64,000 nt of DNA from Rhodobacter sp. (GTDB taxonomy: Bacteria > Pseudomonadota > Alphaproteobacteria > Rhodobacterales > Rhodobacteraceae). The position numbers and the translations under genes are program-made. The stretch covers positions 248,001-312,000 of the forward strand of contig JACKKE010000002.1 in NCBI GenBank assembly GCA_020637595.1, given 5' to 3'. How positions within the stretch are numbered: the stretch's first letter is position 1; every line of letters begins with the position of its first letter. The notes beneath the pieces are model-generated. The model was given only the letters and a program-made list of their open reading frames with translations. It did not search any database and was not told the origin of the DNA. Shown piece after piece: positions 49,943 to 58,405 of the stretch.

Positions 49943-51244
49943 ATGCCCCAGATCCTCAGCACCACCGACGCCGATTTCGCCACCGGCTTCACCGCGATCC
50001 TCGGCGCCAAGCGCGAGGACAGCCCGGATGTGGACGCAACCGTCTCGGGGATCATCGACGATGTGCGCGCGCGGGGCGATGCGGCGGTGATCGAGCTGAC
50101 GGCGAAATTCGACCGCCTGACCCTGACCCCCGAAACCCTCGCCTTCTCGCCGGCTGAAATCGCCGCCGAGATCGCCCGCGTCCCCGCGGCCGAGCGTGCG
50201 GCGCTGGAACTCGCGGCGGAGCGCATCCGCGCCTATCACGAACGTCAGCGCCCCGAGGATGCGCGCTGGACCGATGCCTCGGGCGCCTCGCTGGGCTGGC
50301 GCTGGTCGGCGGTCGAGGCGGCGGGGCTTTATGTCCCCGGCGGCCTCGCCAGCTATCCGTCGTCGGTGCTGATGAACGCGATCCCGGCGCAGGTGGCAGG
50401 GGTCGAGCGTCTGGTGATCGCCTGCCCGACACCGGGCGGCGCGGTGAACCCGCTGGTCATCCTGGCCGCGCAGCTTTCCGGCGTCGATACGATCTATCGC
50501 ATCGGTGGCGCGCAGGCGATCGCGGCGCTGGCCTATGGCACGGCGACGATTGCGCCGGTCGACAAGATCACCGGCCCCGGCAATGCCTTTGTCGCGGCGG
50601 CCAAGCGGCGGGTCTTTGGCCGCGTCGGCATCGACATGATCGCCGGCCCCTCGGAAATCCTGGTGATCGGTGACGGCACCGGCGATCCCGAGTGGATCGC
50701 GCTCGACCTGCTCAGCCAGGCCGAGCATGACGCGGTCGCGCAGGCGATTCTGGTCACCACCTCGGATGTCGAGGCCCGCGCGGTGGCCGAGGCAGTCGAG
50801 CGTCAGCTGACGGTGCTGGAGCGGCGCGGTATCGCCGGGGACAGTTGGCGCGATTATGGCGTGATCATCGTGGCGCGCGATCTGGCCGAGGCCGCGACAC
50901 TGTCGAACCGCGTCGCGCCCGAGCATCTGGAACTCTGCGTTGATGACCCCGAGGCGCTGTTGCCGGCGATCCGTCATGCCGGTGCGATCTTCCTCGGCCA
51001 CTGGACGCCCGAGGCGATCGGCGACTATGTCGGCGGGCCGAACCATGTGCTGCCGACGGCGCGCTCGGCGCGGTTCTCGTCGGGGCTCAGCGTTCTCGAT
51101 TTCATGAAACGCACGACGCTGGCGCGGATGACGCCCGAGGCCCTGGCCGCCATCGGCCCCGCCGCCGAAACGCTGGCCACCAGCGAGAGCCTGCAGGCCC
51201 ACGGGCTGAGCGTGCGCGCGCGTCTGGACAAGCTGAACGGCTAA
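49943..51244 (+). CDS. hisD: Histidinol dehydrogenase
   Basis: Catalyses the last two oxidations of histidine synthesis, histidinol to histidine, with NAD and zinc. The 433-residue protein has GLYVPGGLASYPSSVLMNAIPAQVAG, IYRIGGAQAIAALAYGT, KITGPGNAFVAAAKRRVFG, the zinc/catalytic region DLLSQAEHDAVAQAIL and VAPEHLELC. ATG 49943 follows GGAGAG. Its stop faces a minus-strand secreted-protein gene 6 bp away; in the usual gene order UPF0262 would follow. Confidence 0.96.
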   Translation: MPQILSTTDADFATGFTAILGAKREDSPDVDATVSGIIDDVRARGDAAVIELTAKFDRLTLTPETLAFSPAEIAAEIARVPAAERAALELAAERIRAYHERQRPEDARWTDASGASLGWRWSAVEAAGLYVPGGLASYPSSVLMNAIPAQVAGVERLVIACPTPGGAVNPLVILAAQLSGVDTIYRIGGAQAIAALAYGTATIAPVDKITGPGNAFVAAAKRRVFGRVGIDMIAGPSEILVIGDGTGDPEWIALDLLSQAEHDAVAQAILVTTSDVEARAVAEAVERQLTVLERRGIAGDSWRDYGVIIVARDLAEAATLSNRVAPEHLELCVDDPEALLPAIRHAGAIFLGHWTPEAIGDYVGGPNHVLPTARSARFSSGLSVLDFMKRTTLARMTPEALAAIGPAAETLATSESLQAHGLSVRARLDKLNG

Positions 51245-51250
51245 GCGGGT

Positions 51251-53095
51251 TTAGGGCCGCCAGCAGGTGCAACTGCCGCGCTCGGCCTCGGACAGCAGCG
51301 TCAGCGCCTGTTCGGTGGCGTCGATGGCGCGCTGATAGCGGCGCATCATGCCGATGGCATAGGCTTCGGCCTCGAGCCAGGCCATGAACTCCTCGGTGTC
51401 CTGCTGCAGGTCGGCCAGCGTCGCCAGATCGAACAGCGCCGCGCCCGCGCGCAGGTGATTGCGCAGCGCCGAGACCAGGCTCATCGGTTGCGACAGCAGG
51501 GTCTTGGCGTCCGGCCCGGCAAAGAACACGATCAGCATGTTGTTCAGCGTCGAAACGGCGACCGGGCGCAGCACCCCGGTCGCCGTTTCGGTCGGTGTCT
51601 GATCGCTGGGTGCCGGGGTCGAGGCGCGGGTGTCCTCGAAGCTGCGCAGCGCGATGCGGATGCGCGTTTCCCAGGCGCTGCGGCCCGCATGGGCGTCGCG
51701 GCGCAGCGCGAGGGTCCGGTCCATGCCGCGCCGCAAGTCGTCGAGGCCCTGTCGGACCGCCTGCGACCAGCCGCGGGTTTGCGGATCGTCGCATTGCTGC
51801 GCAGTCGCCATCCGGCGCAGCGATCCGGCGACACGGTGCAGCCCCCCGGTCGCATCGGGACTGGCGCCGAGATAGGCGTCAAGCCCGCGCGACAGCGCCA
51901 GATCGTCGATGGCCCGGCGCATGATCAGCGCGTCGCCGTCCTCGGTCATCACCCGGCTGGGCGTGCCGACGGGCGGCGACGGGGTAAAGCGTGGGCCCGG
52001 GAACAGCCGCGTTCCCGGCAGTTCGGGCACCGGCAGGGCCTGGTCGGTGATCGCCTGTTCCAGCGTGCCCAGCGATGTCGGCGGGCCTTGCAGCCCGCGC
52101 AACCGCCGCCGCAGGATCTCGCTGCAGGGACGATAAGGCACCGCCCAGGTCGCGTGGTCTTGTTCGGTCCAGCCGCCACCCTCGGGGGCCAGCGCGGTCA
52201 GACGCAGGGCCGTGTCGGGCTCGTCCGCGATGGGCAGGGTGAGGCCGGGCATCTCCAGCGTGACCGAATAGGGATAGGTCAGCGTGCACAGGATCGGCCC
52301 GCCGCCGCTGCAAGGCCCGTCGGACGACAGGATGCGCGGCTCCAGCGGCCCCTCGATGCGCAGCTGCGCGTGCTCGGGCATATCGGCGCCTTCCAGCCGG
52401 ACATCAAGGCGGCGCAGATGGGCGTTCAGCGCCTCTTGTCCGGGCGGGAACGGCACGTCGAGTGCCTCACCGTTGGGCAGGTCGGTCCAGTTCAGCACCA
52501 GATGCAGGCCCCGCGGCGGGGGCGGGGGGGCGACGGGTTGGACATCGCCGTCAAAGGTCAGGCGCAGCGCCAGCAGGGTGGTCAACTCGGCGTCGTTCAG
52601 CGGCGCGCCGCGACCGTTCGAGACCCGCAGGTTGCCCGCCATACGCGGGATCAGCAGCATGATCTCGCCGAAATAGGAATACTCGGCCAGGGCATGCGCC
52701 CGCATCTGCCCGCCGGGGCCCAGCGCGGCGGCCCGGCGTTGCAGGTCCAGAAGCGCCGCGTGATGGTGATCGGCAAAGCCCTGCACATCGTGGTTCGGGC
52801 TGGCGCGCATCGCCTGCGCGCGCCAGTCCGATCCGGGGGCCAGCAGGGCGATCTCGCGTTGAAAGGTCTGATCCCCCGGACCGAAGGCCCCATTCAGGGG
52901 CAGCATGGGATCGTCGCGGCCATAGCCCTGCATGGCCACCCGTCCGTCGAAATCGGGATAGGGCAGGGTGATCGGCAGGTTGAGAACGAAAGGCCCGGTC
53001 GGGAAGGTGGGGACCGGCGCCGGCGGCACGGTAAAGGGCTGCGCGCCGGCCGGCAGCGCCGCGGCAAGAAGCAGGCCCGTCAGGAGCTGTCGCAT
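51251..53095 (-). CDS. Large secreted protein of unknown function
   Basis: A 614-residue protein with a signal peptide (MRQLLTGLLLAAALPAGA, cut near AQPF). The mature part has a Pro-rich start (VPPAPVPTFPTGPFVLNLP), an acidic/aromatic middle with a PPPPP stretch near residue 193, cysteines at GPCSGGGPILCTL, YRPCSEI and ATAQQCDD, and a helical C-terminal half. It ends CTCWRP. I recognise no catalytic motif or family. It is inserted between hisD and creatinase on the opposite strand to the housekeeping block. Periplasmic location is inferred. Confidence 0.75.
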   Translation of the reverse strand: MRQLLTGLLLAAALPAGAQPFTVPPAPVPTFPTGPFVLNLPITLPYPDFDGRVAMQGYGRDDPMLPLNGAFGPGDQTFQREIALLAPGSDWRAQAMRASPNHDVQGFADHHHAALLDLQRRAAALGPGGQMRAHALAEYSYFGEIMLLIPRMAGNLRVSNGRGAPLNDAELTTLLALRLTFDGDVQPVAPPPPPRGLHLVLNWTDLPNGEALDVPFPPGQEALNAHLRRLDVRLEGADMPEHAQLRIEGPLEPRILSSDGPCSGGGPILCTLTYPYSVTLEMPGLTLPIADEPDTALRLTALAPEGGGWTEQDHATWAVPYRPCSEILRRRLRGLQGPPTSLGTLEQAITDQALPVPELPGTRLFPGPRFTPSPPVGTPSRVMTEDGDALIMRRAIDDLALSRGLDAYLGASPDATGGLHRVAGSLRRMATAQQCDDPQTRGWSQAVRQGLDDLRRGMDRTLALRRDAHAGRSAWETRIRIALRSFEDTRASTPAPSDQTPTETATGVLRPVAVSTLNNMLIVFFAGPDAKTLLSQPMSLVSALRNHLRAGAALFDLATLADLQQDTEEFMAWLEAEAYAIGMMRRYQRAIDATEQALTLLSEAERGSCTCWRP

Positions 53096-53171
53096 GGAGA
53101 GACCCTCCGCCGCTTGGTGCAGACAGGATGCCCGAAAACGGCGGAGGGATCAATTTTCCAGTCCCGGGGGC

Positions 53172-54377
53172 TTAGCCCACCACGTTGAACCCCGGCCCAT
53201 AGGGATAGGCGGTGATGTTCTCGGCCCCGTTTTCGGTGATCACCAGAATGTCGTGTTCGCGGTAGCCCCCGGCGCCCGGTTGGCCCTCGGGGATCGTCAG
53301 CATGGGCTCCATCGAGATGACCATGCCGGGTTCCAGCACCGTGTCGATGTCCTCGCGCAGCTCCAGCCCGGCCTCGCGGCCATAGTAGTGGCTGAGCACC
53401 CCGAAAGAATGGCCATAGCCGAAGGTGCGGTATTGCAAGAGATCGCGCGCGGCAAAGAACCCGTTGATCTGGGCCGTGACCTGGGCGCAGCTGGCACCGG
53501 GTTTCAGCAGGCTCATGCCGTATTCATGGGCGGCGACATTGGCCTGCCAGATGGCCAGCGAGGCGTCATCGACCTCGCGGACGAACAGCGTGCGTTCCAG
53601 TGCGGTGTAATAGCCGGATATCATCGGGAAGGTGTTCAGCGACAGGATATCGCCCACCTGCAGCCGCCGCGCGGTGACCGGGTTGTGCGCGCCATCGGTG
53701 TTGATGCCCGACTGGAACCAGACCCAGGTGTCGCGGTATTCGGCATCGGGAAAGCGGCGGGCGATCTCGCGCTCCATCGCGTCGCGCCCGGCCATCGCCA
53801 CGTCGATCTCGCGCGCACCGACCGCGATCGCCTCGCGGATCGCATAGCCACCGACATCGGCGGTGTTGGCGCCCGCCCGGATCAGGGCGATTTCCGCCGG
53901 CGACTTCCTCATCCGCTGGCGCATCGTTGCAGGGGCCATGTCGACCCGCCGGGCGGGGGCCAGGAAGGTGTCCAGTTTTTGCGATTGCACCAGCGTCAGG
54001 TGATCGCCCTCATAGCCGATCACCCGGCCGGATCCGGTCACCGACAGGATCGCCCGCCAGTAATTGTCGCGCGCCCAGTCGGTATAGGTGATGTTGTCGC
54101 CGTGACAGCGGCGCCAGGGCTGGCCCGCGTCGATGCCGGCGCTGATCGTCACGCTGTCGGTGGCGGTCACCACCAGCCCGTAGGGCCGGCCAAAGCTGCA
54201 ATAGAGAAAGCCCGAGTAATAGGCGATGGCGTGCATCGAGGTGAACACGCAGGCCTCGACCCCCTCGGCGGCCATGCTGGCGCGCAGGCCGGACAGGCGG
54301 GCGTCATAGTCCTCGGCGGCAAAGGGCAGCACGCGCTGGCCCTGATGAAAGCGATAGAATTCGGGGCGGTTCGTCAT
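53172..54377 (-). CDS. Creatinase (creatine amidinohydrolase)
   Basis: Hydrolyses creatine to sarcosine and urea. The 401-residue pita-bread-fold protein resembles Pseudomonas putida creatinase along its whole length, with SFGRPYGLVVT, NITYTDWARDNYW, WFQSGINTDGAHNPVT, FGYGHSFGVLSHYYGREAGLELREDIDTV-type residues and GAGGYREHDIL. The proton-transfer His232 of the Pseudomonas enzyme corresponds to His231 here. Unlike aminopeptidases of the M24 fold it lacks the five metal ligands. No sarcosine oxidase or urease is in the window. It is one of two accessory genes splitting the hisD-UPF0262 pair. Confidence 0.93.
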   Translation of the reverse strand: MTNRPEFYRFHQGQRVLPFAAEDYDARLSGLRASMAAEGVEACVFTSMHAIAYYSGFLYCSFGRPYGLVVTATDSVTISAGIDAGQPWRRCHGDNITYTDWARDNYWRAILSVTGSGRVIGYEGDHLTLVQSQKLDTFLAPARRVDMAPATMRQRMRKSPAEIALIRAGANTADVGGYAIREAIAVGAREIDVAMAGRDAMEREIARRFPDAEYRDTWVWFQSGINTDGAHNPVTARRLQVGDILSLNTFPMISGYYTALERTLFVREVDDASLAIWQANVAAHEYGMSLLKPGASCAQVTAQINGFFAARDLLQYRTFGYGHSFGVLSHYYGREAGLELREDIDTVLEPGMVISMEPMLTIPEGQPGAGGYREHDILVITENGAENITAYPYGPGFNVVG

Positions 54378-54620
54378 CGTCAGACCTCATGGTGCGGGGG
54401 CCCGACAGGGTGCGGGATCCCAAAGATCCCGGCGTTCAGGATGACGCAGGGGCGACGTGCGTCGCATCCTGCAAGCAGCGGGGAAACCCCTGCGGCGACG
54501 CCATCGCCGCGTGCTCGACCGTCAGCTAGCACGACGCGTGGCACGCTGGCAAGGATTCGCGCCTTGATGCTGCCCGAGGGGTGTTGCATCAAAGGGGGCG
54601 GAACGATGAAAGCCCTGCCC

Positions 54621-55100
54621 ATGACCCGTATTTGTCACATCGAGATCGACGACACCGATCTACCGGCCCCCTCGCCCGAAATGGAGCAGGAGCGCCGCGT
54701 CGCCGTCTTCGATCTGCTCGAGGACAACAGCTTTGCCCTGCCGGACCGCGACGGTCGCAGCGCCCCCCCGGGGCCCTACCGGTTGCTGCTGGCGATCCGC
54801 GAGCGTCGTCTGGTGGTCGACATCGCACAGGAGGATGGCACCAAGGTGACCGAGTTCCACCTGTCGCTGGGTCCGTTCCGGCAGGTGATCAAGGATTACG
54901 ACCAGATCTGCGAAAGCTATTTCGAGGCGGTCAAACGCCTGCCCCCCAGCCAGATCGAGGCGATCGACATGGCCCGCCGCGGGATCCACAATGAAGGCGC
55001 GCGTGTCCTGCAGGAGCGTCTTGAGGGCAAGGCGGAAATCGACCTCGACACCGCCCGCCGCCTGTTCACCCTGATCAGCGTTCTGAAACGCGGGGACTGA
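54621..55100 (+). CDS. UPF0262 family protein
   Basis: A 159-residue alphaproteobacterial protein of unknown role, beginning MTRICHIEIDDTDLPAPSPEMEQERRVAVFDLLE and containing FHLSLGPFRQVIKDYDQICESYFEAVK and the very conserved AIDMARRGIHNEGARVLQERLEGK. I use ATG 54621, the family start; ATG 54606 (five residues longer) has a stronger GGGGGCGG ribosome site and cannot be excluded. It is followed after 2 bp by the phosphatase gene. Confidence 0.9.
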   Translation: MTRICHIEIDDTDLPAPSPEMEQERRVAVFDLLEDNSFALPDRDGRSAPPGPYRLLLAIRERRLVVDIAQEDGTKVTEFHLSLGPFRQVIKDYDQICESYFEAVKRLPPSQIEAIDMARRGIHNEGARVLQERLEGKAEIDLDTARRLFTLISVLKRGD

Positions 55101-55102
55101 TC

Positions 55103-55564
55103 TTGGAGCGCGGGTTGCCCCAATCGGTCCTGTTTTGCTGCGATCATAACGCGGTGCGGTCGCCAATGGCCGAGGGGCTGATGAAAAAGCTCTATGGCCA
55201 GCGGTGCTACGTGCAATCGGCAGGGGTCTATAACGATCTCGATGTCGACGGATTTGCCATCGCCGTCAGTGCCGAAATGGGGATCGAACTGTCGCGCCAC
55301 CAGACGCGCAGCTTCGAGGACATGCGCGGGTGGGGCGATGATCTGTCGGGCTTTGACCTGATCATCGCGCTCAGCCCGGCCAGTCAGCGCGCGGCGCTGG
55401 AACTGACGCGGTTCGCGCATATCGACGTCGAGTATTGGCCGATCATGGATCCGACCGGATTGGGCGAAACCCGCGACGCCAAGCTGCAGGCCTATCGCCA
55501 GACCCGCGACCAGATCGCGCGGCGGATGATTGACCGGTTCGGCCCCCCCACCGCCGAGGACTGA
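55103..55564 (+). CDS. Low-molecular-weight protein tyrosine phosphatase family protein
   Basis: A 153-residue protein of the LMW-PTP/arsenate reductase fold. The phosphate loop is FCCDHNAVRSPMAEG, a Cys-x5-Arg motif followed by Ser-Pro, and the acidic loop is YWPIMDPTG with the general-acid aspartate. There is no ATG: TTG 55103 or TTG 55115 (GGAG six bases upstream) are the candidates. It lies between UPF0262 and infA in related genomes too. Protein phosphatase and arsenate reductase roles are both possible; no ars genes are near. Confidence 0.87.
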   Translation: MERGLPQSVLFCCDHNAVRSPMAEGLMKKLYGQRCYVQSAGVYNDLDVDGFAIAVSAEMGIELSRHQTRSFEDMRGWGDDLSGFDLIIALSPASQRAALELTRFAHIDVEYWPIMDPTGLGETRDAKLQAYRQTRDQIARRMIDRFGPPTAED

Positions 55565-55657
55565 CGGCGCCGCATTCCGGGTCGGGGGTGCCGCTTTGGG
55601 GCTTTCTGGCATCGCCTCACGCGCTATCCTGCCCACGATCAAACCCCGGAGACCGCC

Positions 55658-56068
55658 ATGAGCGCCACCACGGCCCGCGCCACCATCCAAGCCTATTACG
55701 ACGCCTTCAACCGGGGCGACATCGCCGGCATGCTGGAGTGCCTGCACGGCGATTTCGCCCATCACGTCAACGAGGGGGCGACCCGTCTGGGCAAACAGGC
55801 CTTTGCCGAATTCTGTGCGCATATGAGCGAGACCTACAAGGAGTTGCTGACCGATCTGGTGGTGTTCTCGAACGACGAGGGCACGCGCGGCGCGGCCGAG
55901 TTCATCGTCAACGGCACCTATCTGAAAACCGATCCCGGCCTGCCCGAGGCCCGTGGCCAGACCTATGTACTGCCCGCCGGCGGGTTCTTTACGCTCAAGG
56001 ACGGCAAGATCACCCGCGTCACCACGTATTACAACCTGCAGGACTGGCTGCGGCAGGTCGGCGGATGA
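55658..56068 (+). CDS. SnoaL-like (NTF2 fold) protein
   Basis: A 136-residue cone-shaped NTF2-fold protein, with the start TIQAYYDAFNRGDIAGMLECL, then HVNEGATRLGKQAFAEFCAHM and FFTLKDGKITRVTTYYNLQDWLRQ at the end. These residues match the ketosteroid-isomerase-related SnoaL-like group. Members include isomerases, hydratases and binding proteins, so substrate is unknown. CGGAG precedes ATG 55658. It overlaps the acetyltransferase gene by 4 bases. Confidence 0.82.
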   Translation: MSATTARATIQAYYDAFNRGDIAGMLECLHGDFAHHVNEGATRLGKQAFAEFCAHMSETYKELLTDLVVFSNDEGTRGAAEFIVNGTYLKTDPGLPEARGQTYVLPAGGFFTLKDGKITRVTTYYNLQDWLRQVGG

Positions 56069-56646
56069 GGGTTCAGCCCCTCACCGGCCCGGCGCTGGAC
56101 GCGGTGCTGGACGATGTGGCACGGCTCAGGATCGCGGTGTTTCGCGACTGGCCCTATCTCTATGACGGCGACCTGGACTATGAGCGCGGCTACCTGCAGC
56201 CCTATCGTGACAATCCGCGGGCGATCGTCGTCGGCGCCTTTGACGGCGACCGGCTGGTCGGCGCCTCCACCGGCACCCCGATGGAGGACCACGCCGACGA
56301 TTTCGCCGCGCCCTTTGCCGGCACCGGGTTGGCGCTGGACCAGATCTTCTATTGCGCGGAATCGGTGCTGCTGCCGGGGTATCGCGGGCAGGGCATCGGC
56401 CACGCCTTCTTTGACGCACGCGAGGGGCACGCCCGCGCGCTGGGCCGCCGGCACGTCGCCTTCTGCGCGGTGCAGCGCCCGGTGGATCACCCGGCCCGGC
56501 CCGCCGAGTATCGCCCGCTCGACGCCTTCTGGCGCGCGCGCGGTTATGCGCCGCTGTCCGGGGTGATCGCCCGCTTTCGCTGGAAGGATGTGGGCGAACC
56601 CGCCACGACCGAGAAACCCCTGCAATTCTGGATGCGCACGCTGTGA
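56065..56646 (+). CDS. GNAT-family N-acetyltransferase
   Basis: A 193-residue acyltransferase. The acetyl-CoA pyrophosphate-binding motif is VLLPGYRGQGIGHAFFDAREGHARALG, preceded by a beta strand region VVGAFDGDRLVGASTG. It is longer than minimal GNATs, with a C-terminal ARGYAPLSGVIARFRWKDVGEP segment. Its start overlaps the SnoaL-like gene and its stop overlaps the hydrolase gene, each by 4 bases, so the three are a single translation unit. The acceptor amine is unknown. Confidence 0.85.
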   Translation: MRVQPLTGPALDAVLDDVARLRIAVFRDWPYLYDGDLDYERGYLQPYRDNPRAIVVGAFDGDRLVGASTGTPMEDHADDFAAPFAGTGLALDQIFYCAESVLLPGYRGQGIGHAFFDAREGHARALGRRHVAFCAVQRPVDHPARPAEYRPLDAFWRARGYAPLSGVIARFRWKDVGEPATTEKPLQFWMRTL

Positions 56647-57545
56647 CCCAAGACACCCTGACCATTGCCGCCGCCGCCTATCCGCTGGACTGGTTCGACG
56701 ATTTCGCCGCCTACGAGGCCAAGGTGACCGGCTGGGTGGCAAAGGGCGTGGCGACCGGCGCGGATCTGCTGGTCTTTCCCGAATACGCGGCGATGGAACT
56801 GGCCAGCCTCGGTGGAAAGGCGGTCGCCGCCGACCTGCAGGGCGCCTTGTCCGAGGTCGCGCGCCATGCCCCGGCGATGGACGCGCTGTTCGCCCGGCTG
56901 GCGGCCACGCATGGGGTGATGATCCTCGGCCCGTCGGGTCCGGTGTTTGTCGGCAACCGCCCGGTCAACCGCGCGACGCTCTTTGGCCCCGCGGGCATCG
57001 TCGGCCATCAGGACAAGCAGATCATGACCCGGTTCGAGCGCGAGGAATGGGACGTGATCCCCGGCGCGGACGGGCTGACCCTGTTCGAGACGCCGCTGGG
57101 CAACCTGGGCGTCACCATCTGCTATGACAGCGAATTCCCGCTGCTCGCCCGCACCCTGGCCGAGGCCGGGGCCGAGATCCTCCTCGCCCCCAGCTGCACC
57201 GAGACGCTGGCGGGTTTCACCCGGGTGCGCGTCGGCGCGATGGCGCGGGCCCTGGAAAACCAGTGCGTCGCGGTGCAGGCGCCATTGGTGGGGTCCGCCC
57301 CCTGGTGCGTCGGGGTCGAGGAAAACACCGGCCGCGCCTCGATCTATGGGCCGCCGGACCGCGGCTGGCCCGCGACCGGCATCCTGGCCGAAGGGGGGCT
57401 GAACGAACCCGGCTGGGTCAGCGCCACGATTTCGCGCGCGCTGATCGCCCAGACCCGCGCCGATGGCGGGGTCTTGAACTTCACGCATTGGTCGGAACAA
57501 AGTGATCGCCTGGCGGTCCCGCTTCGCCGCGCTGCAACAAGTTAA
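56643..57545 (+). CDS. Carbon-nitrogen hydrolase (nitrilase superfamily amidase)
   Basis: A 300-residue alpha-beta-beta-alpha hydrolase with the complete triad: Glu47 in LLVFPEYAAMEL, Lys125 in GHQDKQIMTRFE and Cys160 in VTICYDSEFP. It is of the amidase type, probably cleaving an amide or carbamoyl group in the cytoplasm. It starts with GTG 56643 inside the acetyltransferase stop. The pair with a GNAT enzyme suggests acyl-amide addition and removal on related compounds, which is speculative. Confidence 0.9.
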   Translation: MTQDTLTIAAAAYPLDWFDDFAAYEAKVTGWVAKGVATGADLLVFPEYAAMELASLGGKAVAADLQGALSEVARHAPAMDALFARLAATHGVMILGPSGPVFVGNRPVNRATLFGPAGIVGHQDKQIMTRFEREEWDVIPGADGLTLFETPLGNLGVTICYDSEFPLLARTLAEAGAEILLAPSCTETLAGFTRVRVGAMARALENQCVAVQAPLVGSAPWCVGVEENTGRASIYGPPDRGWPATGILAEGGLNEPGWVSATISRALIAQTRADGGVLNFTHWSEQSDRLAVPLRRAATS

Positions 57546-57623
57546 ACCTTGTAATTCCGCCACCGAAGGCGCATTTAGGCGCCGAGCCTGCGATTTCGCG
57601 GGCCTTCAGGTATTGGAGAGACC

Positions 57624-57842
57624 ATGGCCAAGGAAGAACTGCTCGAATTCCCCGGCGTCGTGAAGGAACTCCTGCCGAACGCGACGTTCAAGGTCGAGCT
57701 GGACAACGGCCATGTGATCATCGCCCATACGGCAGGAAAGATGCGCAAGAACCGCATCCGCGTTCTGGCCGGCGACCGCGTTCAGGTCGAGATGACGCCC
57801 TACGATCTGACCAAGGGCCGGATCAACTACCGCTTCAAGTGA
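57624..57842 (+). CDS. infA: Translation initiation factor IF-1
   Basis: The 72-residue S1/OB-fold protein has the standard sequence MAKEELLEFPGVVKELLPNA, GHVIIAHTAGKMRKNRIRVLAGD and MTPYDLTKGRINYRFK. IF-1 occupies the ribosomal A site during initiation. GGAGAG precedes the ATG. The 78-bp leader contains an inverted repeat, GGCGC/GCGCC, around 57572-57587. Its stop shares one base with the maf start. Confidence 0.97.
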   Translation: MAKEELLEFPGVVKELLPNATFKVELDNGHVIIAHTAGKMRKNRIRVLAGDRVQVEMTPYDLTKGRINYRFK

Positions 57843-58405
57843 TGCGGCTGATCCTGGGCTCGGCCAGCCCGCGCCGGCTGGAATTGCTGGCGCAAATCGG
57901 CATCACGCCCGACGCGGTGCGCCCCGCCGACATCGACGAAACCCCCCGCAAGGCCGAACTGCCGCGCCCCTATTGCGCGCGCATGGCCGCCGAGAAGGCG
58001 CAGGCCGTGCCCTGCGCGCCCGGCGAGGTGGTGCTTTGCGCGGACACCACGGTCGCGCTGGGCCGGCGCATTCTGGGCAAGCCCGTGGACGCCACCGAGG
58101 CCGCGCAGTTCCTGACCATGCTGGGCGGGCGGCGTCATACCGTGATCACCGCCGTCGCCGTGCGCACCGCCGATCGGATCTGGACGCGCGAGGTCGAAAC
58201 CGCGGTGAAGATGAAGCGCCTGTCGGACGATGAGCTGAACGGCTACCTCGCCAGCGGCGAGTGGCAGGGCAAGGCGGGCGGCTATGGCATCCAGGGCCGC
58301 GCCGGGGCGTTCATTCCGTGGATCGGCGGCTCGTTCAGCGCGGTCGTGGGTCTGCCGCTGGCAGAAACGGCGGTGCTGCTGACGGCGGCGGGGGTGCGGG
58401 CATGA
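57842..58405 (+). CDS. maf: Maf-family nucleoside triphosphate pyrophosphatase
   Basis: House-cleaning pyrophosphatase for non-canonical or modified nucleotides. The 187-residue protein has the family start LILGSASPRRLELLAQIG, VVLCADTTVALG, MLGGRRHTVITAV and the catalytic end GKAGGYGIQGRAGAFIPWIGGSF. It probably begins at ATG 57842, one base inside the infA stop; GTG 57839 is also possible. It overlaps the RNase E/G gene by 4 bases. Confidence 0.94.
   Translation: MRLILGSASPRRLELLAQIGITPDAVRPADIDETPRKAELPRPYCARMAAEKAQAVPCAPGEVVLCADTTVALGRRILGKPVDATEAAQFLTMLGGRRHTVITAVAVRTADRIWTREVETAVKMKRLSDDELNGYLASGEWQGKAGGYGIQGRAGAFIPWIGGSFSAVVGLPLAETAVLLTAAGVRA

Noticed and set aside
49166..51202. A 678-codon open frame on the minus strand
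   Set aside because: It is the complement of hisD and the DUF2948 gene, with no motif of its own.
53172..54377. Xaa-Pro aminopeptidase for the M24-fold protein
   Set aside because: The sequence follows creatinase throughout and lacks the metal-ligand set of aminopeptidases.
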